Notes: generated by a model not told the origin, from the letters alone. Numbered from the stretch's first letter, positions 25,292-33,755 are shown. The stretch is DNA of 46,013 bases from Candidatus Bacteroides merdavium (GCA_019116805.1 DXAV01000053.1:1-46013); one strand, 5' to 3'. Numbers and translations: made by a program.

Positions 25292-26626
25292 TCAATAGTT
25301 CAGGTACTCGATGTTCATATCGTAATCCCACTCCGTAAAGTAGAGGTTTCCTCCACTCCACTCCACTTCGCCACGCTGAAAGTCCACCGTCTCGCTTCGC
25401 GGATATTTCTTTTCGGGCACCAGCGGCATGCCATAGTCTTGGTTCACTACCATGCGCCACGAGTCGATGCCGCCCAAGAAGAAGTAGGGCTGACCTGCCT
25501 TCTCCGCATACGGAGCAAGGCCGAACGACTGATCGACAGGCACCCAACCGACACCCTCGAAATAGACTTCCGCCCAATCGTGCAGGTTCCATGCGCGGGG
25601 GTGCATCATGAAGCCACTCTGAAAGTGGGCGGGGATGCCCGCAATACGACAGAGGGTAATGAAAAGCAACGTCACCTGACCGCAATCGCCGTGGCGGTTG
25701 TCGAGCACATATTCAGGAATGTTGTCGATGGTGGAATATTCGCGCGCAGAGGCCCAAGGAAAGTAATCGTTCACCCAACGGAAGATGCGCTTCGCCTTCA
25801 AGTAAGGATTATCCTCGCCTTCTGTCAATTTGTCAGCCAGCTGGCGCAAGCGGGGCGAGAAGACAATGTGGCGGTCGCGCTCGGCGGTGTACTCCCGATA
25901 GAGAGCCGTCGTGGTGTCGTAGGGCAAGACGTCCGTCGGATGGATGTCGTGCCACTCACCACAAGAGGTGTATTCGAACGTTTCCGAGAAGACGGTAGGT
26001 TCTCCGCTCACCGCCCGCTTCTCCATGTAGAGGGTGCTATGGCGACATTCCTGCGGAGCTATCGTGTACGAAGGCTCGCTGGTGGCTATCAGCTTGACGT
26101 CCTGCTGGCGGGGAATGTCCGTGCGCGGATAGGGCAACCAGCAACGCACCACCTCGCCCGCAGGCACAGCATTGGTGTCAACGGTCAGCGTATAGGTGAC
26201 GCGCATACGCTTGGGCGCCACCACAGGCTCCTTGCTTTTCGCCACATCGGCCAGAATTTCGGGCAGGTTCTCGGCATTCACGCGGTCGCTTTTGCTCACC
26301 ACCTCCCCGTCCTTGGCCAACTTGACGGCCTGGCAGACGGAGTCGAGGCGGAAGAGATTGGGACCTGCATTGCGGAAGTAGCGCTTCTCGCCATCGATTA
26401 GCATATACTCCAGCGCGCGCGACTCTTCCCATCGGCGCATCTGTTCGTCGGTCACGTCGGGGATGTAACGGCGGATGTACTCTTTCACTTGCGCCTCCGT
26501 CAGGCAGAAATCAGTCAAAAGGCGTTGGTGCAGGTCGGCCTCCCACGAGTAGGAAGCGTCAGACGCCTTGCGGTTGCAAGCCGAGAAGGCCAGCAGAAAC
26601 AGGACAAGATAAAGCAGGTTCTTCAT
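25292..26626 (-). CDS. Transglutaminase-like lipoprotein
   Basis: A 444-residue lipoprotein (signal ending LLAFSACNRK) with a C-terminal transglutaminase-like cysteine-protease fold. The catalytic triad is visible: Cys315 in RHGDCGQVTLLF, His349 in NLHDWAEVYF and Asp365 in WVPVDQSFG. The N-terminal 150 residues hold a separate helical region, and about 150-260 looks like a beta-sandwich (YTLTVDTNAVPAGEVVRCWLP). It is the last gene of a unit with a dipeptide epimerase and an NlpC/P60 peptidase, so peptidoglycan peptides or other gamma-glutamyl peptides are plausible substrates; protein crosslinking is less likely. Substrate is inferred. Confidence 0.9.
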   Translation of the reverse strand: MKNLLYLVLFLLAFSACNRKASDASYSWEADLHQRLLTDFCLTEAQVKEYIRRYIPDVTDEQMRRWEESRALEYMLIDGEKRYFRNAGPNLFRLDSVCQAVKLAKDGEVVSKSDRVNAENLPEILADVAKSKEPVVAPKRMRVTYTLTVDTNAVPAGEVVRCWLPYPRTDIPRQQDVKLIATSEPSYTIAPQECRHSTLYMEKRAVSGEPTVFSETFEYTSCGEWHDIHPTDVLPYDTTTALYREYTAERDRHIVFSPRLRQLADKLTEGEDNPYLKAKRIFRWVNDYFPWASAREYSTIDNIPEYVLDNRHGDCGQVTLLFITLCRIAGIPAHFQSGFMMHPRAWNLHDWAEVYFEGVGWVPVDQSFGLAPYAEKAGQPYFFLGGIDSWRMVVNQDYGMPLVPEKKYPRSETVDFQRGEVEWSGGNLYFTEWDYDMNIEYLNY

Positions 26627-26643
26627 ACATTTAATGGAAAGTG

Positions 26644-26702
26644 GAGAATTGAAAATGGAAAAATGAACACACGCACACGGCTATTCTTCATTTTCAATTC
26701 TC
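26644..26702. repeat. Inverted repeat GAGAATTGAAAAT / ATTTTCAATTCTC
   Basis: Perfect 13-bp arms at 26644-26656 and 26690-26702, between the epimerase stop and the transglutaminase start. The loop is about 33 nt. It may be an intercistronic stem-loop; no clear terminator T-run. Confidence 0.75.
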
Positions 26703-26707
26703 AATTA

Positions 26708-27883
26708 TTAATTATTTAACACCACTCCGATGCCAGGCAGGTCGGGCAAGGTAATCTTTCCCTTGACCACCTCCATGCCTCGGAAGCGGTCGTTGGCTAT
26801 GAGCAGGTTGCCGTCGAGGTCGGCAAAATCGACCGCGGGCGAGAGTTGGGCAGCTGCCGAGCAAGCACACGAAGTCTCCGTCATGCAACCTACCATAACC
26901 TTCATGTCCAACGCACGCGCCAGGTTGAGCATCTTCCACGCCTCGCGCATGCCTGTACACTTCATCAGCTTGATGTTGATACCCGTATAGGCGCCCTTCA
27001 GGGCGGCTACGTCCTTCAGGCGTTGTACACCCTCGTCGGCAAAGATGGGCAGAGGACTCTGCTGGGTAATCCAGGCGATGTCGTCAATCTGCGCCTTGGG
27101 CATGGGCTGCTCCACCATGACGATGCCCTGCTCCTTGAGCCAGTGTATCATGTCGAGAGCATACTGACGGTCGGTCCATCCCTGGTTGGCGTCCACGGCA
27201 ATGGGCAGGGACGTGACCGAACGGATGGTCTTGATCATCTCCTTGTCGTTGTCGCCTCCGAGCTTCACCTTGAGGATATTGAACTGGTCGGCACACTCCT
27301 TCGTCTTTTCGCGAACCACGTCGGGCGTATCGATGCCGATGGTGAAGGTGGTCGAAGGCGCCTTGTCCTTGTTCAGCCCCCAGAGTTTATACCAGGGCGC
27401 CTGCACGAGCTTGCCCACGAGGTCGTGCAGGGCGATGTCCACCGCCGCCTTGGCCGCCGCGTCGCCCTCCGAAAGGCCGTCGATATAAGCCAGAATGTCC
27501 TCCATCTGGAAGGGGTCGGAGAACTGGCCAATCGTGTCCTGCACCTTCTTCAGAAAGGCCATCACACTATCCACTGTGCCCAGTTCCTTCTGGAGGTAGG
27601 GCGGCATGGATGCTTCGCCATAGCCGATGACGCCGTCGTACTCCAACTCCACCTGCACGTCGGGCGTAGTGCTGCGCGAGTAGGTGGCCACGGTAAATAC
27701 ATGGCGCAGCTTCAGTTCGTAAGGGAAGAAGCGCAGCTTCATCCGCGCCTCCGCGCCACTCTGTCTGTTCAGGTTGAACCATGCGCTCCGCTTCTTCCCA
27801 GCGGCCAGCGCGTCGTTTATCACCATGCCTGAACCCAATGCGGCAAAGGCCGCCGTCTTCAGGAAATCTCGTCTGTTTTGCAT
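26708..27883 (-). CDS. Dipeptide epimerase (L-Ala-D/L-Glu type), enolase superfamily, Tat signal
   Basis: A 391-residue enolase-superfamily enzyme. A Tat-type signal begins the protein (NRRDFLKTAAFAALGSG), so it is probably exported. Catalytic and metal-binding segments are KVKLGG (KxK lysines), AVDANQGW, VEQPMP, FADEGV and NIKLMKCTG. Expected reaction: epimerisation of the second residue of dipeptides such as L-Ala-D-Glu released from peptidoglycan. Bacterial homologues sit beside NlpC/P60 endopeptidases (the ykf arrangement), as here, which supports murein-peptide breakdown. Exact dipeptide preference cannot be read from sequence. Confidence 0.93.
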   Translation of the reverse strand: MQNRRDFLKTAAFAALGSGMVINDALAAGKKRSAWFNLNRQSGAEARMKLRFFPYELKLRHVFTVATYSRSTTPDVQVELEYDGVIGYGEASMPPYLQKELGTVDSVMAFLKKVQDTIGQFSDPFQMEDILAYIDGLSEGDAAAKAAVDIALHDLVGKLVQAPWYKLWGLNKDKAPSTTFTIGIDTPDVVREKTKECADQFNILKVKLGGDNDKEMIKTIRSVTSLPIAVDANQGWTDRQYALDMIHWLKEQGIVMVEQPMPKAQIDDIAWITQQSPLPIFADEGVQRLKDVAALKGAYTGINIKLMKCTGMREAWKMLNLARALDMKVMVGCMTETSCACSAAAQLSPAVDFADLDGNLLIANDRFRGMEVVKGKITLPDLPGIGVVLNN

Positions 27884-27946
27884 AATAATATCTTCTATAT
27901 TATAACGTTCTTATTTTAATTTTCATTTCAAGTCTGACGTCCTCGG

Positions 27947-28004
27947 AAAAGCAATGCTTTCGGGAGGAGAAAACGATGCTTTACGGAGGGGAAAGCAATG
28001 CTTT
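27947..28004. repeat. Three 22-bp-period repeats with AAAGCAATGCTTT core
   Basis: Cores ending ATGCTTT at 27954-27960, 27976-27982 and 27998-28004, exactly 22 bp apart (AAAGCAATGCTTT, AAAACGATGCTTT, AAAGCAATGCTTT), separated by CGGGAGGAG-like spacers. The tract fills the gap between the epimerase start and the NlpC/P60 stop and ends 5 bp before that stop codon. Confidence 0.85.
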
Positions 28005-28009
28005 CCCGC

Positions 28010-29215
28010 TCACCACTGGTAATGCTCGTTCGTAGCCGTCGTATTCAGTCCCTTCTCCTTATTTATATAAGGAAGCACGCGCACGGCAAAGAGCAGACGC
28101 CCCAGGTTGTATTCGTCGAACAGCTCGTCTTGCGGGTCGAAGCTGCTGACGTGGACATCGCCCTGCGAGTGGATGAAGCGACGGTTACCTATATAGATGG
28201 CCACGTGCACCACGCGCTCCTTACGCTCAGGCGTGGCCTTGCGTCCGAAGAACACGAGGTCGCCCGGCTGGAGGTTGGAGAAGTCAGGGGCGATGTCGAT
28301 ATGCAGCCCCACGTAGGCCTGTTGGGAGGCGTCGCGAGGGATGATGATGTCGTGCATGAAGAGCACTGTGCGCACGAAGCCGCTACAATCCACGCCTTTC
28401 GACGAGGTGCCTGCCCAAAGGTAGGGCACACCCATCAATGTGTGGGCCGTGCGGATGATGCTGGCGGCGTCTTGCTTCAGGCTCTTGCGCCACTCGCGTT
28501 CGGGCAGGGCGACAGACTTCTCCACATAGCCTTGTCGGCCGTCGGGATAGGACACGTGATAGAAGCCACCCTTCGTGCCCTCCAGCTTCAGGCGGTTGCC
28601 TGCCACGATGTCAGACACCGTCTGCGAGCGACGGTCGGGCTGGGAGTAAACGAAGGCGTAGTGCGAGGTGACTACCACCTTTTCCGCCTGGTTCCAAGCC
28701 GTCAGTTCCTCACGAGTGACTGGCAGGACGCTGACGCGATGCGTCCAGGCGATGTAGTCGTCGGGCGTCTGAATGCGATACCATCCGTCGCGCTCGAGCA
28801 CCCGCACGGGCATACCCAACAGGGCTTGCGTCATCATCTCCGACGAATAGTCGGGCTGTACGCGCAAGCTGGCCACGGAGAGGTTGATGATGCCATAGGT
28901 TTTTCCTTCGAGCGCCGCCTCGTCGGGCAGCACCTTCAGGCAATCCATCACTTCGTAGCCCTCCTTCGACAAAGCCTCCATCAGTTCGGCCTTGGCAGAA
29001 GGCGAAGTAGTCTCGCCACGGAGCATTACGCGTTTGCCGTCGAACGTATAGTCTGTCTTGAAGAGAGCGACACGCCCGTCGGGGGCATATTTCTGTTTGA
29101 GTCTGTCAGTCAGGGCAATTACCTCGGGCGGAACGTCCCCGCCTGCGGCATAGGCCCTTGCGGACGACAAGGAGCAGAAGAGCAAAAAAGCAAGAATAAG
29201 ATAGTTTCTGTTCAT
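28010..29215 (-). CDS. NlpC/P60 family gamma-D-glutamyl-diamino-acid endopeptidase with SH3 domains
   Basis: A 401-residue exported enzyme (signal peptide ending RAYAAG). After an N-terminal region come two SH3-like segments (about 108-165 and 190-240) and a C-terminal NlpC/P60 domain. The active site is visible: Cys277 in GVDCSGFVRT, His337 in VHVAIYIG and His349 in FIHSQGD. Family members of this architecture (YkfC type) cut the D-Glu to diamino-acid bond in free murein peptides bearing L-Ala at the N-terminus, which would supply the L-Ala-D-Glu used by the neighbouring epimerase. It is the first gene of the operon, with a TAGATTTG box at 29247-29254. Confidence 0.95.
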   Translation of the reverse strand: MNRNYLILAFLLFCSLSSARAYAAGGDVPPEVIALTDRLKQKYAPDGRVALFKTDYTFDGKRVMLRGETTSPSAKAELMEALSKEGYEVMDCLKVLPDEAALEGKTYGIINLSVASLRVQPDYSSEMMTQALLGMPVRVLERDGWYRIQTPDDYIAWTHRVSVLPVTREELTAWNQAEKVVVTSHYAFVYSQPDRRSQTVSDIVAGNRLKLEGTKGGFYHVSYPDGRQGYVEKSVALPEREWRKSLKQDAASIIRTAHTLMGVPYLWAGTSSKGVDCSGFVRTVLFMHDIIIPRDASQQAYVGLHIDIAPDFSNLQPGDLVFFGRKATPERKERVVHVAIYIGNRRFIHSQGDVHVSSFDPQDELFDEYNLGRLLFAVRVLPYINKEKGLNTTATNEHYQW

Positions 29216-29246
29216 GAAAAGTCAGTTTGTGGGTTATTAACAATAG

Positions 29247-29254
29247 CAAATCTA
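29247..29254 (-). promoter_or_regulatory. -7 element TAGATTTG for the murein-peptide operon
   Basis: Plus-strand CAAATCTA reads TAGATTTG on the minus strand, 32 bp before the NlpC/P60 ATG. It diverges from the rnpB promoter. Confidence 0.55.
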
Positions 29255-29296
29255 CGAATTATTTCCATAAATTCTGTGTTTTTGTTGCGAAAATCG

Positions 29297-29304
29297 TACC
29301 TTTG
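29297..29304 (+). promoter_or_regulatory. -7 element TACCTTTG for rnpB
   Basis: TACCTTTG fits the Bacteroidota -7 consensus and ends 8 bp before the predicted 5' end of RNase P RNA. Confidence 0.75.
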
Positions 29305-29311
29305 CCTCCAT

Positions 29312-29684
29312 AAAGCAGTTGGCCGGTCTGCCGCTTGCGCCTTTGTGCGCATGAGGAAAGTCCGGGCAACACAGAGCGTCCCACTTCCTAACAGAAAGCT
29401 GTCCGCGAGGGTAGAGTAACGCAGAAGAAAACAACCGCCCTCCTTCTCTCGGAAGGAGGGTAAGGGTGAGAAGGCGGGGTAAGAGCCCACCAGTCTTGTG
29501 GCGACACAAGGGCTGTGCGTCTTGGGAGTTGTAAGGTCATGTAAACCGGCGCAAGGAGAGTTGCTCGCTCGATGCCGGAGGGTGGACCGCTAAAGCGCGT
29601 ATGGTGACATACGGCTCAGATAAATGGCAGACACCTTGTCCCCTCGGACAAGGTACAGAACCCGGCTTACAGGCCAACTGCTTT
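29312..29684 (+). ncRNA. rnpB: RNase P RNA (bacterial class A)
   Basis: Catalytic RNA of RNase P, which matures the 5' ends of tRNAs. The ends pair perfectly as helix P1: AAAGCAGTTGGCC at 29312-29324 with GGCCAACTGCTTT at 29672-29684. Universally conserved segments are present: GAGGAAAGTCCGGGC near the 5' end and ACAGAACCCGGCTTACAG near the 3' end, the two halves of P4 and its surroundings. GCGCAAGGAGAGTTGCTCG-like and TGGCAGACACCTTG segments fit the remaining helices. The length of about 373 nt is usual. The BrkB gene starts 25 bp downstream, so some read-through is likely. Confidence 0.97.
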
Positions 29685-29709
29685 TCTTATTCTTATATGT
29701 ATCTCTGCT

Positions 29710-31029
29710 ATGAACCAAAAAATCGCAAGACTCTGGAAGTTCCTTACCGATGATATCTGGCGCATCACGGAGGACGAGGTGAACAAGACCACCTTCTCCA
29801 TCTATACCGTCATCAAGACCATTTACCTCTGCATCACCCGCTTCACCAAGGACCGCCTGGCCAACAAGGCTGCCGCCCTGACCTATAGCACACTATTTGC
29901 CCTTATCCCCATCCTGGCCGTGGTCTTCGCCATTGCGCGCGGATTCGGGTTCGACAACGTGATAGAGCACGAAATCGCCACAGGCTTCGGTGGGCTGAAC
30001 GAGACGAGCAGTGCCATCCTGAACATCGTAAACACCTACCTGTCGCAGACGAAGAACGGCATCTTCATCGGCGTAGGTCTTATCATGTTGCTCTGGTCGG
30101 TGCTCAACCTGATCAACAACATGGAAATCACCTTCAACCGCATCTGGCAGGTGAAAAAAGCAAGGAGCGTCTATCGGCGCATCACCGACTATTTCTCCAT
30201 GCTGCTGCTCATCCCCATCCTGCTGGTGCTCTCGGGCGGTCTGTCCATCTTCATGAGCACCATGCTGAAGAATGTGGAAGACTTCACCCTGCTCGCCCCG
30301 CTGGGTAAGTTCCTGGTGCGCCTCATCCCCTATGTACTGACGTGGTGCATGTTCACAGGGCTCTATATCTTCATGCCCAACACGAAGGTGAAGTTCAAGC
30401 ACGCGCTCATATCGGGCATACTGGCAGGTACCGCCTATCAGGCCTTTCAGTTCCTCTACATCAGCAGCCAGTTGTGGGTGTCGCGCTACAATGCCATCTA
30501 TGGTAGCTTCGCCGCCCTGCCCTTGCTGCTCCTCTGGCTTCAGATTTCGTGGACCATCTGTCTCTTTGGCGTCCAGCTGACTTATGCAGGGCAGAACATC
30601 AGCAACTTCAGCTTCGACAAGGACACGCGCAACATCAGCCGACGCTACCACGACTTCGTAGCCATCCTGATGATGTCGCTCATCGTCAAGCGCTTCGCCC
30701 GCGGCGAAAAGCCCTACACGGCCGAAGAAATCTCGGAGGAATGTCAAATTCCCATCCGACTGACCCGCCGTCTCTTCGAGGAGCTTCAGGAAGTGAAGCT
30801 GGTGCACGAGGTGGCCACCGACGAGAAGAGCGAATCGCTCTCCTACCAGCCTTCGATGGATATCAACAAGCTGAACGTGGCTCTCCTCCTTGACCGCCTT
30901 GACACCCACGGATCCGAAGACTTCAAGATAGACAGGGAACATGCCTTCAAAGGACAATGGACGACGCTGATAAAAATACGCGAAGAATATTACAGAAATG
31001 CGAGCGAAGTGTTGCTGAAAGATTTATAA
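29710..31029 (+). CDS. YihY/BrkB-family inner-membrane protein
   Basis: A 439-residue polytopic membrane protein of the YihY/virulence factor BrkB family, with about six hydrophobic segments between residues 50 and 300. Family-typical stretches are KAAALTYSTLFALIP, LINNMEITFNRIWQVKK and YGSFAALPLLLLWLQISW. The C-terminal 130 residues form a cytoplasmic domain that looks winged-helix-like (YTAEEISEECQIPIRLTRRL), a common extension in Bacteroidota. Function of the family is unsettled. The start is the ATG 25 bp after RNase P RNA. Confidence 0.93.
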   Translation: MNQKIARLWKFLTDDIWRITEDEVNKTTFSIYTVIKTIYLCITRFTKDRLANKAAALTYSTLFALIPILAVVFAIARGFGFDNVIEHEIATGFGGLNETSSAILNIVNTYLSQTKNGIFIGVGLIMLLWSVLNLINNMEITFNRIWQVKKARSVYRRITDYFSMLLLIPILLVLSGGLSIFMSTMLKNVEDFTLLAPLGKFLVRLIPYVLTWCMFTGLYIFMPNTKVKFKHALISGILAGTAYQAFQFLYISSQLWVSRYNAIYGSFAALPLLLLWLQISWTICLFGVQLTYAGQNISNFSFDKDTRNISRRYHDFVAILMMSLIVKRFARGEKPYTAEEISEECQIPIRLTRRLFEELQEVKLVHEVATDEKSESLSYQPSMDINKLNVALLLDRLDTHGSEDFKIDREHAFKGQWTTLIKIREEYYRNASEVLLKDL

Positions 31030-31053
31030 ACACGACACGAAACGTACGGACAT

Positions 31054-31114
31054 AAAAAAAGGGCTCCGCTGAGCCCAACCTTTGTTAACCTTAAATCTAA
31101 TACTATGAAAAACA
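31054..31114 (-). ncRNA. Predicted small RNA with own promoter and terminator
   Basis: On the minus strand a near-ideal promoter (TTTG at 31150-31147, 19-bp spacer, TACCTTTG at 31127-31120) is followed about 60 nt later by a strong terminator hairpin GGGCTCagcgGAGCCC (31076-31061) and seven Ts (31060-31054). There is no reading frame of note. The transcript would contain TAGTATTAGATTTAAGG. Its layout and upstream sequence resemble those of the locus at 33662-33750. Paralogous small-RNA families are reported in Bacteroides; I cannot confirm membership. Confidence 0.72.
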
Positions 31115-31119
31115 CAATG

Positions 31120-31187
31120 CAAAGGTACGCACTTTTCGATAACTTGCAAACAATCCAACTAAAAAAGCATGTTTAATAACATGTTTT
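31120..31187 (-). promoter_or_regulatory. Promoter of the predicted small RNA at 31.1 kb
   Basis: TACCTTTG (-7, 31120-31127) and TTTG (-33, 31147-31150) are spaced by 19 bp. Upstream, 31161-31187 is AAAAAAGCATG...CATGTTTT with a CATGTT-taat-AACATG dyad, shared almost exactly with 33790-33816. Confidence 0.7.
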
Positions 31188-31272
31188 AGCAGATTTAGAT
31201 ATTTATTAGTGAAAATACGCTGAGCTTAGCGACAGGAAAAGCCATTTTCTGCCACAATTCTGATTAATTCCG

Positions 31273-31280
31273 TATCTTTG
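31273..31280 (+). promoter_or_regulatory. -7 element TATCTTTG for the nucleoside hydrolase
   Basis: TATCTTTG ends 29 bp before the ATG at 31310; it supports that ATG over an upstream TTG at 31283, which lies only 2 bp past the box. Confidence 0.7.
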
Positions 31281-31309
31281 CCTTGAAATTTGCGACTGAC
31301 ACCAAACAT

Positions 31310-32383
31310 ATGAAACGGTTTTGTTTATCTTTTATTCTATTTCTCGGAGTCACTATAAGTTGGGCAGACGATAGTGACAATCGTCAGAAGATAATCCTGG
31401 ACACCGACATGGTGGAACTTTTCGACGACGGCATAGCCATGATGATGCTGGCCAAAGCGCCCAATATAGACTTGTTAGGCGTTACCGTAGTGGCAGGCAA
31501 CACGTGGGTTTCAGAGGGAACCGCTTATGCCATCCGCCAACTGGAAGCGATTGGCATCACAGACATACCAGTATTGCAAGGCGTTCGTTTGTCATTTGCC
31601 CCCAATCGGGTTGAAAACATGAGAGAAGAAATCCAGCTGTTTGGTTTCGGCGAAGGATATTCAGGCTCATTTGCTTATGAAGAACCTACCTTCTGGAAGG
31701 ATGTTTACACCTCCCGTTACAAGCAAGAGCCCACCTTCGGGCCAACCGACATGCATGCTGTCAATTTTATTATCGAACAAGTAAAACGATATCCTCACGA
31801 AGTAACAATCCTGGCCATTGGCCCTTGCTGCAATTTGGCAATGGCCGTCAGAATGGCCCCCGAAATCATTCCGCTTATCAAACGGGTGGTTTATATGGGT
31901 GGGGCTTTTACAGTGCCGGGCAACACAACGCCTGCCGCCGAATTTAATTGGTGGTATGACCCAGAAGCTGCGCGAATAGCCCTACGGTCTCCTTTTAAAG
32001 AACAGATTGTAGTGGGATTGGATGTCTGCAATCAGATAGAGTTACGAAAAGACCGCTATGAGCGAATTGTCGGACTATTGACCAAAGAAAAATTCCAAGC
32101 CATGTTGCATGACAATTTTCTGCAAACGACCTTTGAGGAACGTCCAGAAACGGTATGGCACATTTGGGATATTGTAGCTGCCGCTTTATGCGTGGAACCT
32201 TCCATCCTAAAACGTGAGATGACTCGTCACATAGACATCAATACCCAGCAAGGACTTTCCTATGGGCAGTCATTGGCTTTTGCACACAATCCGCCCACTG
32301 GCACACAACCTGTACGGATCGTGATAGCAGTGGACGAAAAAAGATTGTGGCAATTGATCGAAGAATCTTGCCGTTCGTTCTGA
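31310..32383 (+). CDS. Exported nucleoside hydrolase (IunH-like)
   Basis: A 357-residue inosine/uridine-preferring nucleoside hydrolase-like protein that would split nucleosides into base and ribose. A signal peptide (KRFCLSFILFLGVTISWA) predicts a periplasmic location. The calcium-binding N-terminal motif reads ILDTDMVELFDDG, with five residues between DTD and DD rather than the three of classical DTDPGIDD enzymes; variants with this spacing are known. Further family segments are VTVVAGNTW, ILAIGPCCNLAMAV, VVYMGGAF and EFNWWYDPEAA. Substrate is not predictable. Confidence 0.9.
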   Translation: MKRFCLSFILFLGVTISWADDSDNRQKIILDTDMVELFDDGIAMMMLAKAPNIDLLGVTVVAGNTWVSEGTAYAIRQLEAIGITDIPVLQGVRLSFAPNRVENMREEIQLFGFGEGYSGSFAYEEPTFWKDVYTSRYKQEPTFGPTDMHAVNFIIEQVKRYPHEVTILAIGPCCNLAMAVRMAPEIIPLIKRVVYMGGAFTVPGNTTPAAEFNWWYDPEAARIALRSPFKEQIVVGLDVCNQIELRKDRYERIVGLLTKEKFQAMLHDNFLQTTFEERPETVWHIWDIVAAALCVEPSILKREMTRHIDINTQQGLSYGQSLAFAHNPPTGTQPVRIVIAVDEKRLWQLIEESCRSF

Positions 32384-32424
32384 TTGGATGCCCGACGGCA
32401 TTCAGCCTTCTTCGTCTGCGCAAG

Positions 32425-32958
32425 TCAATAGTGATTATACGATACCACCTTCTCCAGGTCCTTGCGCGACTTCTTGCGCTTGGGCTTGGCCGCATAGCCC
32501 ACGACGACATCGAGCAACAGGCGTTTCCCCGCAGGAATGCCCACCAGCCGCTTCATCTCTTTCTCGTCGAACCACCCCACGATGCACGAGCCGAGGCCCT
32601 CACTCTCGGCAGCAAGCGTGATGTGGGCGGCGGCGATACCAATATCTATCAGGGGAAAATACTTGTCCTTGATCTTCGCGCCGAGGAAAGAAGTGAGGTT
32701 CATCGACTCCTCAACAATGAGAATATGTACGGGCGCCTCCTTAGCAAATTGGTTCATACCCAACCCCGCGGCGGCCTTCCCCACCCTTCGTGCGAGTTCA
32801 GGGTCGTCCACCACCACAAACTTCCAAGGCTGGGCATTGCAAGCCGAAGGAGCCAGACAAGCTGCCTGAAGGATGCGCTCCAACTTTTCGCGCTCCACAG
32901 GTCGGTGCTCGTAGGCACGATCACTCTGGCGGCTGGCCGCCAATTGCAGAAAATCCAT
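32425..32958 (-). CDS. Nitroreductase-family FMN oxidoreductase
   Basis: A 177-residue flavin-dependent NAD(P)H oxidoreductase of the nitroreductase superfamily. Typical segments are RQSDRAYEHRPVE (phosphate-binding Arg region), LAPSACNAQPWKFVVV, IDIGIAAAHITLAAESEGLGSC and VVVGYAAKP. These proteins bind FMN as a homodimer; the physiological substrate is unknown. It follows the riboflavin synthase gene by 21 bp on the same strand, so enzyme and flavin precursor supply may be expressed together. It converges with the nucleoside hydrolase gene. Confidence 0.93.
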   Translation of the reverse strand: MDFLQLAASRQSDRAYEHRPVEREKLERILQAACLAPSACNAQPWKFVVVDDPELARRVGKAAAGLGMNQFAKEAPVHILIVEESMNLTSFLGAKIKDKYFPLIDIGIAAAHITLAAESEGLGSCIVGWFDEKEMKRLVGIPAGKRLLLDVVVGYAAKPKRKKSRKDLEKVVSYNHY

Positions 32959-32979
32959 CGTTATCTCTCCATCTGTAAT

Positions 32980-33585
32980 TTATGACTGGTACTGGATCAT
33001 ACGGCTGATGTACTTGCCGATGATGTCAAACTCTAAGTTCACTACCGAACCCACCTGAATGGCGTGGAAGTTGGTATGTTCAAAGGTATAGGGAATGATG
33101 GCCACCTGGAAGGTGTCGTCCGTCGGATTACACACCGTCAAACTGACGCCGTTGACCGTCACCGAACCTTTGTCCACCGTGATGTAGCCCCTTCGGGCCA
33201 TCTCCTTGTCGAACGCATAGCGGAAGGTGTAGTAATAACTTCCCTCGGCGTCTTGCACACCAATACATGTAGCGGTCTGGTCCACATGCCCCTGCACGAT
33301 ATGCCCGTCCAAACGGCCGTTCATCAGCATGCTTCGCTCTACATTCACCTCGTCGCCCACCTGTAGCATCCCCAGGTTGGAACGATCGAGCGTCTCTTTC
33401 ATGGCGGTGACGGTGTACGTATCATCCGTCAAGGCCACCACGGTAAGACACACGCCGTTATGGGAGACACTTTGGTCAATCTTCAATTCGTCCACAAACG
33501 AACACTTAAATGTAAAATGAACATTTTCCTGCTCTTTTACCATTGCCACCAGCGTGGCGCATTCTTCGACTATTCCAGAAAACAT
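32980..33585 (-). CDS. ribE: Riboflavin synthase, alpha subunit
   Basis: Dismutates two 6,7-dimethyl-8-ribityllumazine molecules to riboflavin. The 201-residue protein has the two tandem lumazine-binding barrels of the family: MFSGIVEE at the start, the first repeat with VSHNGVCLTV, and the second with GSVTVNGVSLTV. The motifs GHIVQGHVDQTA and IPYTFEHTN are diagnostic. Not adjacent to other rib genes here. A TATCTTTG box lies at 33631-33638. I see no FMN riboswitch in the short upstream region. Confidence 0.97.
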   Translation of the reverse strand: MFSGIVEECATLVAMVKEQENVHFTFKCSFVDELKIDQSVSHNGVCLTVVALTDDTYTVTAMKETLDRSNLGMLQVGDEVNVERSMLMNGRLDGHIVQGHVDQTATCIGVQDAEGSYYYTFRYAFDKEMARRGYITVDKGSVTVNGVSLTVCNPTDDTFQVAIIPYTFEHTNFHAIQVGSVVNLEFDIIGKYISRMIQYQS

Positions 33586-33630
33586 AAACTATCTAAATTT
33601 AGAATATTACGATATCCATTCTTGTGTGGA

Positions 33631-33638
33631 CAAAGATA
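33631..33638 (-). promoter_or_regulatory. -7 element TATCTTTG for riboflavin synthase
   Basis: Plus-strand CAAAGATA gives TATCTTTG on the minus strand, 46 bp upstream of the start codon at 33585. Confidence 0.65.
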
Positions 33639-33661
33639 CAATAACATTTCGGTATGGACAT

Positions 33662-33750
33662 AAAAAAAACGGAGCTTTTCACAAAGTCCCGTTTCCAGTT
33701 TTCAATAGGTATTAGTTTTTTTTAAGGTAAAAAGATTGTTTTCAGGATAA
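33662..33750 (-). ncRNA. Predicted small RNA, possible paralogue of the 31.1-kb locus
   Basis: Minus-strand promoter TTTG (33788-33785), 21-bp spacer, TATCTTTG (33763-33756); then about 90 nt of AT-rich sequence ending in an imperfect hairpin (ACGG..CTTT paired with AAAG..CCGT, 33692-33669) and eight Ts (to 33662). No coding frame. Upstream element and terminator placement resemble the locus at 31054-31114, and GGACATAAAAAAA directly beyond the terminator is nearly shared, though the RNA bodies differ. Confidence 0.68.
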
Positions 33751-33755
33751 CGCTG

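Noticed and set aside
29212..29509. Minus-strand frames over the 5' part of RNase P RNA
   Set aside because: The region is clearly rnpB and the NlpC/P60 upstream region; the frames are incidental.
33586..33660. FMN riboswitch upstream of riboflavin synthase
   Set aside because: The distance from the -7 box to the start codon is about 46 bp, too short for the aptamer, and none of its conserved blocks are seen.
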